The notes: generated by a model from the sequence alone, not told the origin. DNA of 64,000 nt from Oscillospiraceae bacterium (GCA_022835495.1 BQOK01000001.1:1364001-1428000); one strand, 5' to 3'. Shown: positions 24,290 through 32,684, counted from the stretch's first letter. Numbers and translations: made by a program.

Positions 24290-25453
24290 ATGGATAAAAA
24301 AGCGGTGCGCACGGTTGCGGGCATTGCCGTGGGATGTGTGGTGCTGTACTGGGCCCTGCAAAACCTGAAGGCAGTGGGGGATTTTGTGGGAACGGCCTTT
24401 GCGCTGGTGTGGCCCTTTGTGCTGGGCGGCGCCATTGCGTTCATTCTGGGCGTGCCCATGCGTGCGATTGAAAAAAAGCTGCCCAAAAAGCTAAAGCGCA
24501 CCCGGCGGGCTGCGGCGCTGTGCCTCACGCTGCTGGCGGTGGCCGGGGTGCTGGCGTTTGTGCTGCTGCTGCTCATTCCCCAGGTGAGCGCAACGGCAAA
24601 CAACATCGGCAAGCTGCTGCCCGGCTTTTGGGCCGAGGCGCAGAAGCTGCTGGCCAGCCTGCTGGAAAAATACCCGGTGCTGCAGGAGTGGCTGGCGGAC
24701 GCCGCCCAGATGGACTGGCAGAAGCTCTTGAACACCGTGGTGGAATGGGCGAAAAACGGCGGAATGGCCTTAGTGGGCAACGCGGCCAATGCGGCCACGG
24801 GCATTTTGGCCGGCATGATGAACTTTTTCATCAGCATGGTATTCGCCATTTATGTGCTCATGCAGAAGGAAAAGCTGGGCCGCCAGATCAGGATGCTGCT
24901 GTATGCCTGGGTGCCCACACAGCGGGCGGATCGGGTGTTGGAGGTGGCGAGCCTTACGAACAAAACGTTTTCGAGCTTTTTGTCGGGCCAGTGCCTGGAA
25001 GCCTGCATTCTGGGCTGCATGTTCGCGGTGGGCATGCTGGTTTGCCGCATGCCCTACGTGACCCTGGTGAGCGTGCTGATCGCGGTGACCGCGCTGATCC
25101 CGATCTTCGGCGCGTTTATCGGCTGCTTTGTGGGGGCGTTTTTGATCCTGGTGCAAAACCCCATCCAGGCGTTCTGGTTCGTGGTGCTGTTTTTGTGCAT
25201 TCAGCAGATCGAGGGGAATTTGGTGTACCCCAAGGTGGTGGGCAATTCGGTCGGCCTGCCCAGCATCTGGGTGCTGGTGGCCGTTACAGTGGGCGGCAGC
25301 ACCATGGGCGTGGCGGGCATGCTGGTGATGATCCCGCTGGCCTCGGTGCTTTACAGCCTGCTGCGCACTGCGACCCGCGACAAGCTGCGGGAAAAGGGCG
25401 TGGAAAAGCAGAAGTATACGGGAGAGCCGCCCCAGTTGAAAAAGAAAGTATAG
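24290..25453 (+). CDS. AI-2E family (TqsA/YtvI-like) transporter
   Basis: A 387-residue membrane protein of the AI-2 exporter superfamily. Two N-terminal helices, a long amphipathic middle stretch (LLPGFWAEAQKLLASLLEKY, about 120-165) and a C-terminal helix bundle with TALIPIFGAFIG and QQIEGNLVYPKVVGNSVGLP are characteristic. Members export autoinducer-2 or act as Na+/H+ antiporters or YtvI-type permeases; which applies is unknown. GGGGAGG precedes the ATG. It has its own promoter and terminator. Confidence 0.9.
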   Translation: MDKKAVRTVAGIAVGCVVLYWALQNLKAVGDFVGTAFALVWPFVLGGAIAFILGVPMRAIEKKLPKKLKRTRRAAALCLTLLAVAGVLAFVLLLLIPQVSATANNIGKLLPGFWAEAQKLLASLLEKYPVLQEWLADAAQMDWQKLLNTVVEWAKNGGMALVGNAANAATGILAGMMNFFISMVFAIYVLMQKEKLGRQIRMLLYAWVPTQRADRVLEVASLTNKTFSSFLSGQCLEACILGCMFAVGMLVCRMPYVTLVSVLIAVTALIPIFGAFIGCFVGAFLILVQNPIQAFWFVVLFLCIQQIEGNLVYPKVVGNSVGLPSIWVLVAVTVGGSTMGVAGMLVMIPLASVLYSLLRTATRDKLREKGVEKQKYTGEPPQLKKKV

Positions 25454-25464
25454 GGATAAAATAA

Positions 25465-25508
25465 AAGGGCCCCCGGTGCGAAGGAAAACGCACCGGAGGC
25501 CCTTTGGC
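25465..25508 (+). terminator. terminator between convergent AI-2E and DsrE genes
   Basis: Arms 25465-25480 and 25489-25505 (AAGGGCCCCCGGTGCG with CGCACCGGAGGCCCTTT) pair with one bulge and end in T's. Confidence 0.8.
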
Positions 25509-25597
25509 TTGCTTTAGCGTGGGGGAAAGCAAGGCAATGAGACCGCTTTTTAAGTTTAACCGGCGCCGTGGGGCGCTCTCGCTCTGCGGGTGATGCC

Positions 25598-25936
25598 TCA
25601 GGGTTTGATGTAGGCATACCCTTCGGCCTGCCTGCCGGCCAGCTCGGCCACCCCCGCGGGCACCACCTCAACGAAGGGGGCGAGCTGCCCGGGCGCGATG
25701 CCCTGGGCCCGCAGCGCGTTGGCGCAGGCGGCCAGCAGCACGCCTTCCCGGGCCAGGGCAGCCATGCGCGAGGCAAGCGGAGCACCGGGCAGGCAGCCGG
25801 TCACGGCCGGGCCGTTGGCCAAAAGCTCTGCGGTGCACTGCAGCCCCGCGCCTTTGCAATAGGCCAAAAGATTTTCGGCGTTTCCCAGCGCCAAGGGCCA
25901 GCGGGCAGGGTCGTCGATGTGAAAGATGACATTCAA
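25598..25936 (-). CDS. DsrE/DsrF-like sulfur relay protein
   Basis: A 112-residue single-domain protein with the DsrE fold: MNVIFHIDDPARWPLALGNAENLLAY at the start and VPAGVAELAGRQAEGYAYIKP at the end. A conserved-looking Cys occurs in LLAACANALRAQG, the position often used for persulfide transfer. It overlaps the CoA-disulfide reductase-rhodanese gene by four bases (25933-25936), so it is translated with it. A role in persulfide or thiol handling is inferred from this coupling. Confidence 0.85.
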   Translation of the reverse strand: MNVIFHIDDPARWPLALGNAENLLAYCKGAGLQCTAELLANGPAVTGCLPGAPLASRMAALAREGVLLAACANALRAQGIAPGQLAPFVEVVPAGVAELAGRQAEGYAYIKP

Positions 25937-27639
25937 AGCGTCCGCCCCCCTGCGATCTGTGCGCCGCAGTCGTGCCGGGGCGTGGCGTCCAGCCCGTTCT
26001 GAACGGCCTCGTAAAAGCCGTATCCGCCGGAAAGGTTAAAGCAGCGGATGCCGTTCTGGCTTAAAATACGGCAGGCGATATAGCTGCGCAGCCCGCTGTG
26101 GCAGTGCACGTACCAGGTTTTGCCCGCATCCAGCCCGGCAAGGCGCTCGCGCAGCTCGTTCAGCGGGATATGCACCGCCCCCTCCAGGTGGCCGGCGGCC
26201 CATTCGCCCTCTTCGCGCACGTCCAGCACGCCGGCGCTGGGGTCCATCAAAACAGCAGGCAGCTGCTCCCAGTGGAACTGCTGCACGCGCCCGGCCAGCA
26301 CATTCTGCATGATAAAGCCCGCCATGTTTACCGGGTCTTTGGCAGAGGAATAGGGCGGCGCGTAGCACAGCTCCAGTTCGGCCAGATCGTGGCAGGTCAT
26401 GCCCGCCCGCAGCGCGGTGGCCAGAACGTCGCAGCGCTTTTCCACCCCCTCGAAGCCGATGAGCTGCGCGCCCAGCAGCCGGCCGGTATGGGGCTCGAAC
26501 AGGGTTTTTACCGTGATGTTGCTGGAGCCCGGGTAGTAGGTGGCGTGGCTGGCGGAAAGGGTAATCACCGGCTCGGCGGCAAGGTTTGCCGCGGCGGCCT
26601 GCCGCCCGTTTACGCCGGTGGCCGCCACCGTGAGGCCGAACAGCTTGATCACGCTGGAGCCCTGGCTGGAATCGTATCGGCTGGGGATGCCGCAGATGTT
26701 GTCGGCCGCGATGCGGCCCTGCCGGTTGGCGGGGCCGGCCAAACTGATAAGGGTGTTCTGCCCGGTGACCAGGTGCTTTACCTGCACCGCGTCGCCCACG
26801 GCAAAGATGTGGGGCGCGCTGGTGCGCATTTCGGCGTCCACCACAATGGAGCCCTTTGCCCCCAGCTCGAGCCCGGCGGCCTTTGCAAGGCCGGTATCCG
26901 GCACGACCCCCACGGCCATTACCGCAAGGTCGGCGCTGAGGGTTTCGCCGGTGGAGAGGGAGGCGGTCAGACCCCCTGGCCCCTCCTGGAAGGCGGTCAC
27001 GCCGGCGCCGAGGCGCAGCTGCACGCCCTGCCCGCGCAGGTATCCCTGCACGATGGCCGCCATGTCGCCGTCCAGGGGGGCCAGGACCTGGGGCGCCAGC
27101 TCCACCACGGTGACCGAAAGGCCGGCCTGCATCAGGTTTTCGGCAATTTCCAGCCCAATGTAGCCGCCGCCCACCACCACCGCGCGCTTTGGGGCGCTTT
27201 GCTGAATGAAGCCGCGCAGGGCAAGGGCGTTTTCCACATTGCGCAGGGTGAACACCCGGGAGCCGCCGACCCCCGGCAGGGGCGGGCAGATGGGCTTTGC
27301 GCCCGGCGCCAGGATCAATTCGTCGTAGGTTTCGGAATATTGGGAGCCGTCGGCCAGGCGGCGCACGGTGACCGTGCGGGCTTCAGGGTCAATGGACACC
27401 GCCTCGTGGCGCACACGCGCGTCGATGCGAAAGCGCCCCCAGAAGCTCTCGGGCGTTTGCAGGGTCAGGGCGCGCTTTTCCTTGATCGTTCCGCCCACAT
27501 AATAGGGAAGCCCGCAGTTTGCATAGGAAACATAGCCGCTGCGCTCCAGCATTACGATCTCGGCGCTTTCGTCCAGCCGGCGCAGCCTTGCCGCGGCGGA
27601 AGCGCCGCCGGCAACGCCGCCGATGATGACCACTTTCAT
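25933..27639 (-). CDS. CoA-disulfide reductase with C-terminal rhodanese domain
   Basis: FAD-dependent pyridine nucleotide-disulfide oxidoreductase of 568 residues. It has GGVAGGASAAARLRR for FAD, the single redox-active Cys42 in SYANCGLPYY that marks CoA-disulfide or polysulfide reductases, and VVVGGGYIGLE for NAD(P)H. FAVGDA precedes the dimer domain. A rhodanese domain (about 465-555) ends with HCHSGLRSY carrying its own active Cys. Such fusions (CoADR-RHD, Npsr-like) reduce CoA disulfide, CoA persulfide or polysulfide. It is followed by a DsrE gene and preceded by trxA with a terminator-like hairpin between them. Confidence 0.93.
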   Translation of the reverse strand: MKVVIIGGVAGGASAAARLRRLDESAEIVMLERSGYVSYANCGLPYYVGGTIKEKRALTLQTPESFWGRFRIDARVRHEAVSIDPEARTVTVRRLADGSQYSETYDELILAPGAKPICPPLPGVGGSRVFTLRNVENALALRGFIQQSAPKRAVVVGGGYIGLEIAENLMQAGLSVTVVELAPQVLAPLDGDMAAIVQGYLRGQGVQLRLGAGVTAFQEGPGGLTASLSTGETLSADLAVMAVGVVPDTGLAKAAGLELGAKGSIVVDAEMRTSAPHIFAVGDAVQVKHLVTGQNTLISLAGPANRQGRIAADNICGIPSRYDSSQGSSVIKLFGLTVAATGVNGRQAAAANLAAEPVITLSASHATYYPGSSNITVKTLFEPHTGRLLGAQLIGFEGVEKRCDVLATALRAGMTCHDLAELELCYAPPYSSAKDPVNMAGFIMQNVLAGRVQQFHWEQLPAVLMDPSAGVLDVREEGEWAAGHLEGAVHIPLNELRERLAGLDAGKTWYVHCHSGLRSYIACRILSQNGIRCFNLSGGYGFYEAVQNGLDATPRHDCGAQIAGGRTL

Positions 27640-27692
27640 GATGTACAGCCTCCTTGTGAATCATGCGCCCCGCCTTTGCGGCAGAGCCAAGA

Positions 27693-27748
27693 AAAAAGCC
27701 CGGCGCGGCGGGCGGAAAAGTTCCGCCGGGCGCCCACGCCGGGAAGAT
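27693..27748 (-). terminator. GC-rich hairpin downstream of trxA
   Basis: CCCGGCG...GGCGGAA and TTCCGCC...CGCCGGG arms form a branched stem, read on the minus strand after the trxA stop and followed by TTTTTTC. It probably limits read-through into the CoA-disulfide reductase gene. Confidence 0.6.
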
Positions 27749-27766
27749 CAGACATTTTTACAACAC

Positions 27767-28075
27767 TCACAGCATAGCCAGGATATCGCCCTTGGGCTTC
27801 AGGCCCACGCTCTGCTGCACAGCCTTGCCGTTCTTGAACAGGATCAGGGTGGGGATGCTCATCACCCCGAACTGGGATGCAAGACCGGGCTGATCGTCCA
27901 CATTGATCTTGCCCACCTTGAGCTGGCCGGCCTTTTCCTGGGCGATCTCGTCCACCACCGGGCTCATCATGCGGCAGGGGCCGCACCAGGTGGCCCAAAA
28001 ATCCACCAGTACAGGCACTTCGCTGTTCAGCACTTCGGCCTCGAAATTATTGCTGTCAATGGTCAGAACACTCAT
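27767..28075 (-). CDS. trxA: thioredoxin
   Basis: General disulfide reductase of 102 residues with the active site WCGPC (Cys31 and Cys34), the preceding VDFWATW and the cis-proline region GVMSIPTL. ATG at 28075 gives the standard N-terminus and has GAAAGGGG upstream; the frame is open further but that part is not thioredoxin-like. Thioredoxin reductase is not adjacent. Together with the downstream CoA-disulfide reductase and DsrE genes it makes a thiol and persulfide block next to a Crp/Fnr-type regulator. Confidence 0.96.
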   Translation of the reverse strand: MSVLTIDSNNFEAEVLNSEVPVLVDFWATWCGPCRMMSPVVDEIAQEKAGQLKVGKINVDDQPGLASQFGVMSIPTLILFKNGKAVQQSVGLKPKGDILAML

Positions 28076-28136
28076 TCTGAAAACCCCTTTCTGCTTTGGC
28101 AGGAGCTTTTTGGCCCCGCGTTTGTTTTCTGTGCTT

Positions 28137-28177
28137 ACTATACTCCAGCATGGGCCGCCGCGCTGTGATAAAGTCAC
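28137..28177 (-). promoter_or_regulatory. trxA promoter with a palindromic activator-like site
   Basis: Minus-strand TATAGT at 28137-28142 has a poor -35 (CAGCGC at 17 bases). A 13-bp palindrome GTGAC-TTT-ATCAC reading (plus coordinates 28165-28177) is centred about 41 bases upstream of the expected transcript start, the classic position for a Crp/Fnr activator. Confidence 0.5.
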
Positions 28178-28189
28178 CTGAAAAGGAAA

Positions 28190-28212
28190 AAGCCCGGCAA
28201 AGCCGGGCGGAC
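28190..28212 (-). terminator. terminator of the Crp/Fnr gene
   Basis: GCCCGGC-TTT-GCCGGGC followed by TTTTTCC on the minus strand. Confidence 0.85.
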
Positions 28213-28219
28213 GGGAGTG

Positions 28220-28888
28220 CTATCGCAGGCTTGCGCCGCCGATTTCCTCCAGGCGGGCGGGGTCGGTCACGGTGATACAGCCGCGCCCCAACTCCACCAT
28301 GCCCTCTGTGGCAAGGTACTTGAGCATGCGGGTCACCACCTCGCGGGCGCTGCCCAGGTGGTGCGCGATCTCCTCGTGGGTCAGGTGAATGACACGGGTG
28401 TCGTTCAGTTCGCACTCGGTGAGCAGAAAGCCGGCAAGGCGGCTGTCCAGATGCTTATAAAGGATCTGGTCCAGCAGCCACATCACATCGGAAAAGCGGC
28501 TTGCGATGAGCTCCAGCGTAAAGTTCGAGACCGGGGCCGACTGATGCATCAGCCGCTTGTAAACCGGCGCGGGGATGCGCCAGAAGATGCAGTCTTTTTC
28601 GGCCTGCACGGCAATGTCGAACTGGAGGCTGTTGAGCATGCAGTAGGCCGAAAGCACGCAAACATCCCGCGGGAACAACCGGTAAAGGGTCACCTCGCGC
28701 CCGTCTTCCGAGAGGGAATAGCCCCGCAGCTGGCCGCTTGCAAGAATCAGCAGGCCGATGCAATCGGAGGTGCCGTTGTGCACCACCTGCCCTTTTGCGG
28801 CGTGGTGCAGGCTGGTGCACTGCAAAAGCTCCTGCTTTTGCGTTTGGTCCAGCCCGGCCCAAAAGGGCAGGCATTCGTAAAATTCCAT
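28220..28888 (-). CDS. Crp/Fnr family transcriptional regulator
   Basis: A 222-residue regulator with an N-terminal cyclic-nucleotide-binding-like beta-roll (about 10-125), a dimer helix and a C-terminal winged helix (LTHEEIAHHLGSAREVVTRMLKYL, about 169-192). Cysteines occur at several places (LPFW region C6, C24, C43, C77, C83) but no Fnr-type four-Cys cluster is obvious, so the effector is unknown. AAAGGGGGCG precedes the ATG. It lies directly upstream of trxA, whose promoter carries a suitable palindrome; control of the thiol block is inferred. Confidence 0.9.
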   Translation of the reverse strand: MEFYECLPFWAGLDQTQKQELLQCTSLHHAAKGQVVHNGTSDCIGLLILASGQLRGYSLSEDGREVTLYRLFPRDVCVLSAYCMLNSLQFDIAVQAEKDCIFWRIPAPVYKRLMHQSAPVSNFTLELIASRFSDVMWLLDQILYKHLDSRLAGFLLTECELNDTRVIHLTHEEIAHHLGSAREVVTRMLKYLATEGMVELGRGCITVTDPARLEEIGGASLR

Positions 28889-28954
28889 GGCGCGGCGCCC
28901 CCTTTAAAAAATCTGGTATCATTATGCCATAAACCGGCAAAAAGCGCAAGAAAA

Positions 28955-28978
28955 AGGCGGGCCGCCGCGGCCCGCCGG
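28955..28978 (-). terminator. terminator of mntP
   Basis: GGCGGGCC and GGCCCGCC arms on the minus strand followed by TTTTTC. Confidence 0.85.
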
Positions 28979-28985
28979 GGAACCC

Positions 28986-29552
28986 TTAAAAAGGCAGCAC
29001 GCCCAGGTGCTGCAGCAGGATCTTTGTGCCCATGAGGATCAGCACAACGCCCCCCGCCAGTTCCGCCCGGGATTTATAGCGGGCGCCGAACCGGTGGCCG
29101 ACCCATACCCCCAGCGCCGAGAGAAAAAAGGTGGTGAGGCCGATCAGCAGGATCGCCCACAGGATGTCCACCGACAAAAGCGCCAGGGACACGCCCGCGG
29201 CCAAAGCGTCGATGCTGGTGGCCACCGCCAGCGGAAACATGGCTTTGGGGCCAAAGGAACTGCTGGAGGCCGGGCAGGATTTCTCGCGTGATTCCCGGAT
29301 CATTCCCAGGCCGATGAGCCCCAGCAGGATAAACACGATCCAATGATCGAAACCGGAGATAAAGCGCTCAAACTGGGCGCCCAGGAGCCAGCCCAGCAGG
29401 GGCATCAGCGCCTGGAAAACGCCAAAATAAAGGCCGGTGACGATCAGATGACGCGCCTTGAGGGCGGGCTGGCTCAGGCCCTTGCAGATCGACACAGCCA
29501 GCGCATCCATGGAAAGGCCCACCGCCAGTACGAACAGTTCGGCAAAACTCAT
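28986..29552 (-). CDS. mntP: manganese efflux pump MntP
   Basis: A 188-residue membrane protein with six helices in two inverted repeats, each with the paired Asp signature: LSMDALAVSICKG (helix I) and ATSIDALAAGVSLA (helix IV). Members expel Mn2+ and are needed at high manganese. It starts 15 bases after the EamA gene, so both share a transcript. The usual manganese riboswitch (yybP-ykoY) is not present in the short gap. Confidence 0.94.
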   Translation of the reverse strand: MSFAELFVLAVGLSMDALAVSICKGLSQPALKARHLIVTGLYFGVFQALMPLLGWLLGAQFERFISGFDHWIVFILLGLIGLGMIRESREKSCPASSSSFGPKAMFPLAVATSIDALAAGVSLALLSVDILWAILLIGLTTFFLSALGVWVGHRFGARYKSRAELAGGVVLILMGTKILLQHLGVLPF

Positions 29553-29567
29553 GATGGGATCGCTCCT

Positions 29568-30428
29568 TTAAGCAGCTTTTTTTACAGTGTGCAGGAAATT
29601 GGCCACCGCCGTGCCGCAGATCACGGCGTAGCCCAGCCAGCTGAGGGCGTCCGGCACCTGGCCGAAAACCAAAAAGCCCCACAGGGCCGAAAATACGATC
29701 TGGGAATAATCGAATACCGATATCTCCCGGGCGGGCGCGCAGCGATAGGCCGCCGTAACGGCAAATTGAGCCGCGGCCGCAGAGGCGCCCGCCAGCAGAA
29801 GCATGCCCCACTGGGCCGCCGTCATGGGGGAGGAGGAGAGCAGCATGGGGGGCAGGGTGGCAAGGCAGGAGAAGGCGGAAAAAGTGAAAACGATAAACGG
29901 CCCCGGCACGCCGCGCTTGCCGAGCACACGCACCATGGTGTAAGCCACCCCCGCCCCGAAACCGCCCAGCAGGCCCACCGCAGCTGGCAGGAGCGAGAGG
30001 TTCGACCCGCTGGGCTTGATGACCAGCAGCGCCCCCGCAAAGGCCGCCAGCACCGCGCCCACCTGGAACGGCCGCAGGCGCTCGCCCAGCACCACGACCC
30101 CCAGCAAAATGGCGAAGAAGGGGGAGAGCTTGTTCAGCATGGTGGCGTCGGCCAGAAGGAGATGGTCGATGGCGTAAAAATTGCACAGCACGCCCACGGT
30201 GCCGAAAGCGGCCCGCAAAAACAGATACCCCCAATCGCCGCGGTTCAGATACAGTGCGGGGCGGCTGCGCGCCAGCACCACGGCGGCAGCAGCCACCGCG
30301 ACCAGGTTGCGGAAAAAGCTTTTTTGCACCGAGGGAAGATCCCCGGCAAGCCGCACGAACAGGCTCATGAGCGCAAAGAAAAAGGCGGCTGTGATGATGT
30401 AAAAGATCCCTTTGTATTTGGAGTTCAA
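29568..30428 (-). CDS. EamA/DMT family transporter
   Basis: A 286-residue protein of ten predicted helices in two EamA repeats (TAAFFFALMSLFVRLAG and FGAGVAYTMVRVLGKRG begin each half). The family exports metabolites such as amino acids, purines or S-adenosylmethionine; the substrate is not readable. TTG at 30428 is chosen because AAGGAGG is at ten bases; the frame is open 12 codons upstream from an ATG without a ribosome site. It is the first gene of a pair with mntP. Confidence 0.88.
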   Translation of the reverse strand: MNSKYKGIFYIITAAFFFALMSLFVRLAGDLPSVQKSFFRNLVAVAAAAVVLARSRPALYLNRGDWGYLFLRAAFGTVGVLCNFYAIDHLLLADATMLNKLSPFFAILLGVVVLGERLRPFQVGAVLAAFAGALLVIKPSGSNLSLLPAAVGLLGGFGAGVAYTMVRVLGKRGVPGPFIVFTFSAFSCLATLPPMLLSSSPMTAAQWGMLLLAGASAAAAQFAVTAAYRCAPAREISVFDYSQIVFSALWGFLVFGQVPDALSWLGYAVICGTAVANFLHTVKKAA

Positions 30429-30519
30429 AAGTAAAAACGCCTCCTTCCAAGGAACAGCCGGCATAAAACCTTGTTATTATAACATATTCTTCTGAAAATG
30501 GCACGAAAAAACAAAAAAG

Positions 30520-30541
30520 CCCCCGCGCTTTGCGCGGGGGC
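30520..30541 (-). terminator. terminator of the oligopeptide-binding protein gene
   Basis: GCCCCCGCGC-TTT-GCGCGGGGG arms (minus strand), then TTTTTTGTTTTTT. Confidence 0.92.
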
Positions 30542-30548
30542 GGACAGG

Positions 30549-32168
30549 TTATTCGGTCACATCGGCAAACATGAAGTAGTAATAGCCGTAGGGGCTGTGC
30601 CAGCTGCCGGTGATCTTGCTGCTCTGAAGCCAGAAATCATTGTAATAAGCGATGGGCAGCATGCCCATTTCGTTCATAATGATATCCTCGGCGGTGTGCA
30701 GGGCGGCAAAGCGCTCTTCCACATCATGGGTGGTGCGGGCGGTTTCCAGCGCGGCGTCGTATTCGGGGTTGGAATATTTGCCGTCGTTGTTGCCGTTGCC
30801 GGTGGCGAACAGTTCCAGCATGCTGGAGGGGTCGTTGTAGTCGAAGCTCCAGCCGTTGCGGGCAATGTCGTAATCGCCGGCGCGGCGCTGCGGGGTGAAG
30901 CTGGACCACTCGACCACTTCCACATTTACGGTGAGGCCCAGTTCGCCCCAGGCCTGCTGCAGGTATTCGGCCACGACCTTGTGATAGCCGGAGTCGTTGA
31001 TGACGTACTGGATGGCGGGGAAGCCCGCGCCGCCCGGGTAGCCTGCCTCGGCCAGCAGGGCTTTGGCCTGCTCCAGGTCGGCGGAGGTGCTCATATAGGG
31101 CTGGCCGCCGTTGGCTTTGTCCATAAACAGGGTGGAGCCGTCGGCGTCGGTGATGCCGGGGCCGATCAGGTTGGCGGCGGCGGTGTAGGTGCCCTGCATC
31201 AGCACTTCGGCCACGTGATCGCGGTCGATGGCCAGGCTGAGGGCCTTGCGTACCCGGGCATCCTGGAACTGCTCATGCTCCAGATTGATGTTCAGGTAAT
31301 AGGTGCCCATGATGGGCTTTACGTAGAAATCACCGCCGTTTTCAGCTTTGGTCAGGCTGGGAATCTCCTCGGTGGGAACATCCTTGATGAAGAGCACTTC
31401 GCCGGTCTGGTAAGCGGTGTAGGCGGCGGTGGAGTCCTCCATCAGCACAAACTTGAGGTTGTCCAGCTTTACCGCGGCAGCGTTCCAGTAGTACGGGTTC
31501 TTTTCAAACGTGATGTGGGAGCTGGGAGTCCATTCCTTCATGCGGAAGGGTCCGTTGGAGATATAAGTGGCAGGCTCCACGCTCCAGGCCTCGCCGTTGG
31601 CCTCCACAGAGGCCTGCTGCACGGGGCTCAAGGTTACAAAAGCGGCGATCTTTTCAAAATAAGTGCAGGGCTGGCCCAGCTCCACCACAAAGGTGGAGGC
31701 GTCCGGGGCGGAAACGCCCAGCGCGTCCGGGTTGCCCTTGATGGCTTCCTGGAAGCCTTTTACCATGCCCAGGGCAGTGTCGGAATAGGGGGCGGCGGTG
31801 TTGGGGTCGGCCACCCGCTTCCAGGAATAAACAAAGTCGTCGGCGGTGAGGTCGGTGCCGTCGCTCCATTTGAGGCCCTGGCGCAGATGGAAGGTCCAGG
31901 TCATGCCGTCCTCGCTGACCTCCCAGATCTCGGCCTGGCCGGGCTGGATCTCGTTGTTTTCGTCGATGGTGAGCAGGGTCTCGAAGGCGTGCAGCAGCAT
32001 GGTGGCGCCGTCGATGGTGCTGTTCAGCGCGGGATCGACGGTCTCGGGGTTGGGGCCGATCTGCACCGCCAGCTGCTTGCCGGCAGCGGCGGGCGCGCCG
32101 CCGCAGCCGGTGAGCAGGGCGGCCAGAGCCATGACGCAGACCAGCGCCAGAGCAAAAAACTTTTTCAT
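30549..32168 (-). CDS. oligopeptide-binding lipoprotein (OppA/SBP family 5)
   Basis: A 539-residue extracellular solute-binding lipoprotein. A 20-residue signal peptide ends at the lipobox LLTGC (Cys21). Family 5 motifs follow: ETLLTIDENNEIQPGQAEIWEVSEDGMTWTFHLRQGLKWSDGTDLTADDFVYSWKR in near-consensus parts, and RVRKALSLAIDRD. It captures peptides for an Opp/Dpp-type ABC importer, but no permease or ATPase gene is adjacent and a strong terminator follows, so it works with a transporter encoded elsewhere. GGAGAAACGCAC precedes the ATG. Confidence 0.94.
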   Translation of the reverse strand: MKKFFALALVCVMALAALLTGCGGAPAAAGKQLAVQIGPNPETVDPALNSTIDGATMLLHAFETLLTIDENNEIQPGQAEIWEVSEDGMTWTFHLRQGLKWSDGTDLTADDFVYSWKRVADPNTAAPYSDTALGMVKGFQEAIKGNPDALGVSAPDASTFVVELGQPCTYFEKIAAFVTLSPVQQASVEANGEAWSVEPATYISNGPFRMKEWTPSSHITFEKNPYYWNAAAVKLDNLKFVLMEDSTAAYTAYQTGEVLFIKDVPTEEIPSLTKAENGGDFYVKPIMGTYYLNINLEHEQFQDARVRKALSLAIDRDHVAEVLMQGTYTAAANLIGPGITDADGSTLFMDKANGGQPYMSTSADLEQAKALLAEAGYPGGAGFPAIQYVINDSGYHKVVAEYLQQAWGELGLTVNVEVVEWSSFTPQRRAGDYDIARNGWSFDYNDPSSMLELFATGNGNNDGKYSNPEYDAALETARTTHDVEERFAALHTAEDIIMNEMGMLPIAYYNDFWLQSSKITGSWHSPYGYYYFMFADVTE

Positions 32169-32229
32169 GTGCGTTTCTCCTTTTTACATTGCGTTTGTGC
32201 GCCTGTGACGTACAGACACGACAGCATTC

Positions 32230-32257
32230 ATTATACTGCTATGCTTTACAAATGCAA
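32230..32257 (-). promoter_or_regulatory. promoter of the oligopeptide-binding protein gene
   Basis: Minus-strand TTGCAT (32252-32257), 16-base spacer, TATAAT (32230-32235), 62 bases before the ATG. Confidence 0.7.
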
Positions 32258-32389
32258 AGTTAAAAATCAAAACTGTAAAAAAGTTCTATTTTTTAAACGA
32301 AAACAATCCCGATTGTGAAGCCTTTTTTGGCCCGCAGGCGGTTTGTGCACAAGGCGGGGCCGGGCGGGGCGAAAAAACAAAAAACGGGC

Positions 32390-32418
32390 TTGAAAATCGG
32401 CGGAGGCTGTGTTATAAT
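32390..32418 (+). promoter_or_regulatory. promoter of the tRNA-Gly/tRNA-Leu pair
   Basis: TTGAAA (32390-32395), 17-base spacer, TATAAT (32413-32418), about 19 bases before tRNA-Gly. From 32258 to 32389 nothing else is seen. Confidence 0.85.
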
Positions 32419-32436
32419 ACAACTCGCAGCCGGTGC

Positions 32437-32511
32437 GCAGGTGTCGTACAACGGCTAGTACATCAGCCTTCCAAGCTGAGGACGTGGGTTCGACTCCCAT
32501 CACCTGCTCCA
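32437..32511 (+). tRNA. tRNA-Gly (anticodon TCC)
   Basis: Acceptor GCAGGTG pairs with CACCTGC; anticodon loop CTTCCAA; T-loop TTCGACT; encoded CCA at 32509-32511. Confidence 0.95.
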
Positions 32512-32558
32512 AAAAAGGCAGGCAGGGGGAGCGGCTGCTCCTCCGGCAGGCTTTCTAT

Positions 32559-32645
32559 GCGGATGTGGCGGAACTGGCAGACGCGCTAGATTCAGGTTCT
32601 AGTGGTGGCAACACTGTGTGGGTTCAAATCCCTTCATCCGCACCA
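32559..32645 (+). tRNA. tRNA-Leu (anticodon CAG)
   Basis: Acceptor GCGGATG pairs with CATCCGC. The anticodon loop is TTCAGGT, there is a long variable arm (TGGTGGCAACACTG region), the T-loop is TTCAAAT, and CCA is encoded. Confidence 0.95.
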
Positions 32646-32650
32646 GGAAA

Positions 32651-32684
32651 CCCCTTGCAGAATGCAATTCTGCAAGGGGGTTTT
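32651..32684 (+). terminator. terminator of the tRNA pair
   Basis: CCCCTTGCAGAAT and ATTCTGCAAGGGG arms around GCA, then GTTTTC. Confidence 0.9.

Noticed and set aside
29553-29567. yybP-ykoY manganese riboswitch before mntP
   Set aside because: The gap to the upstream gene is 15 bases, too short.
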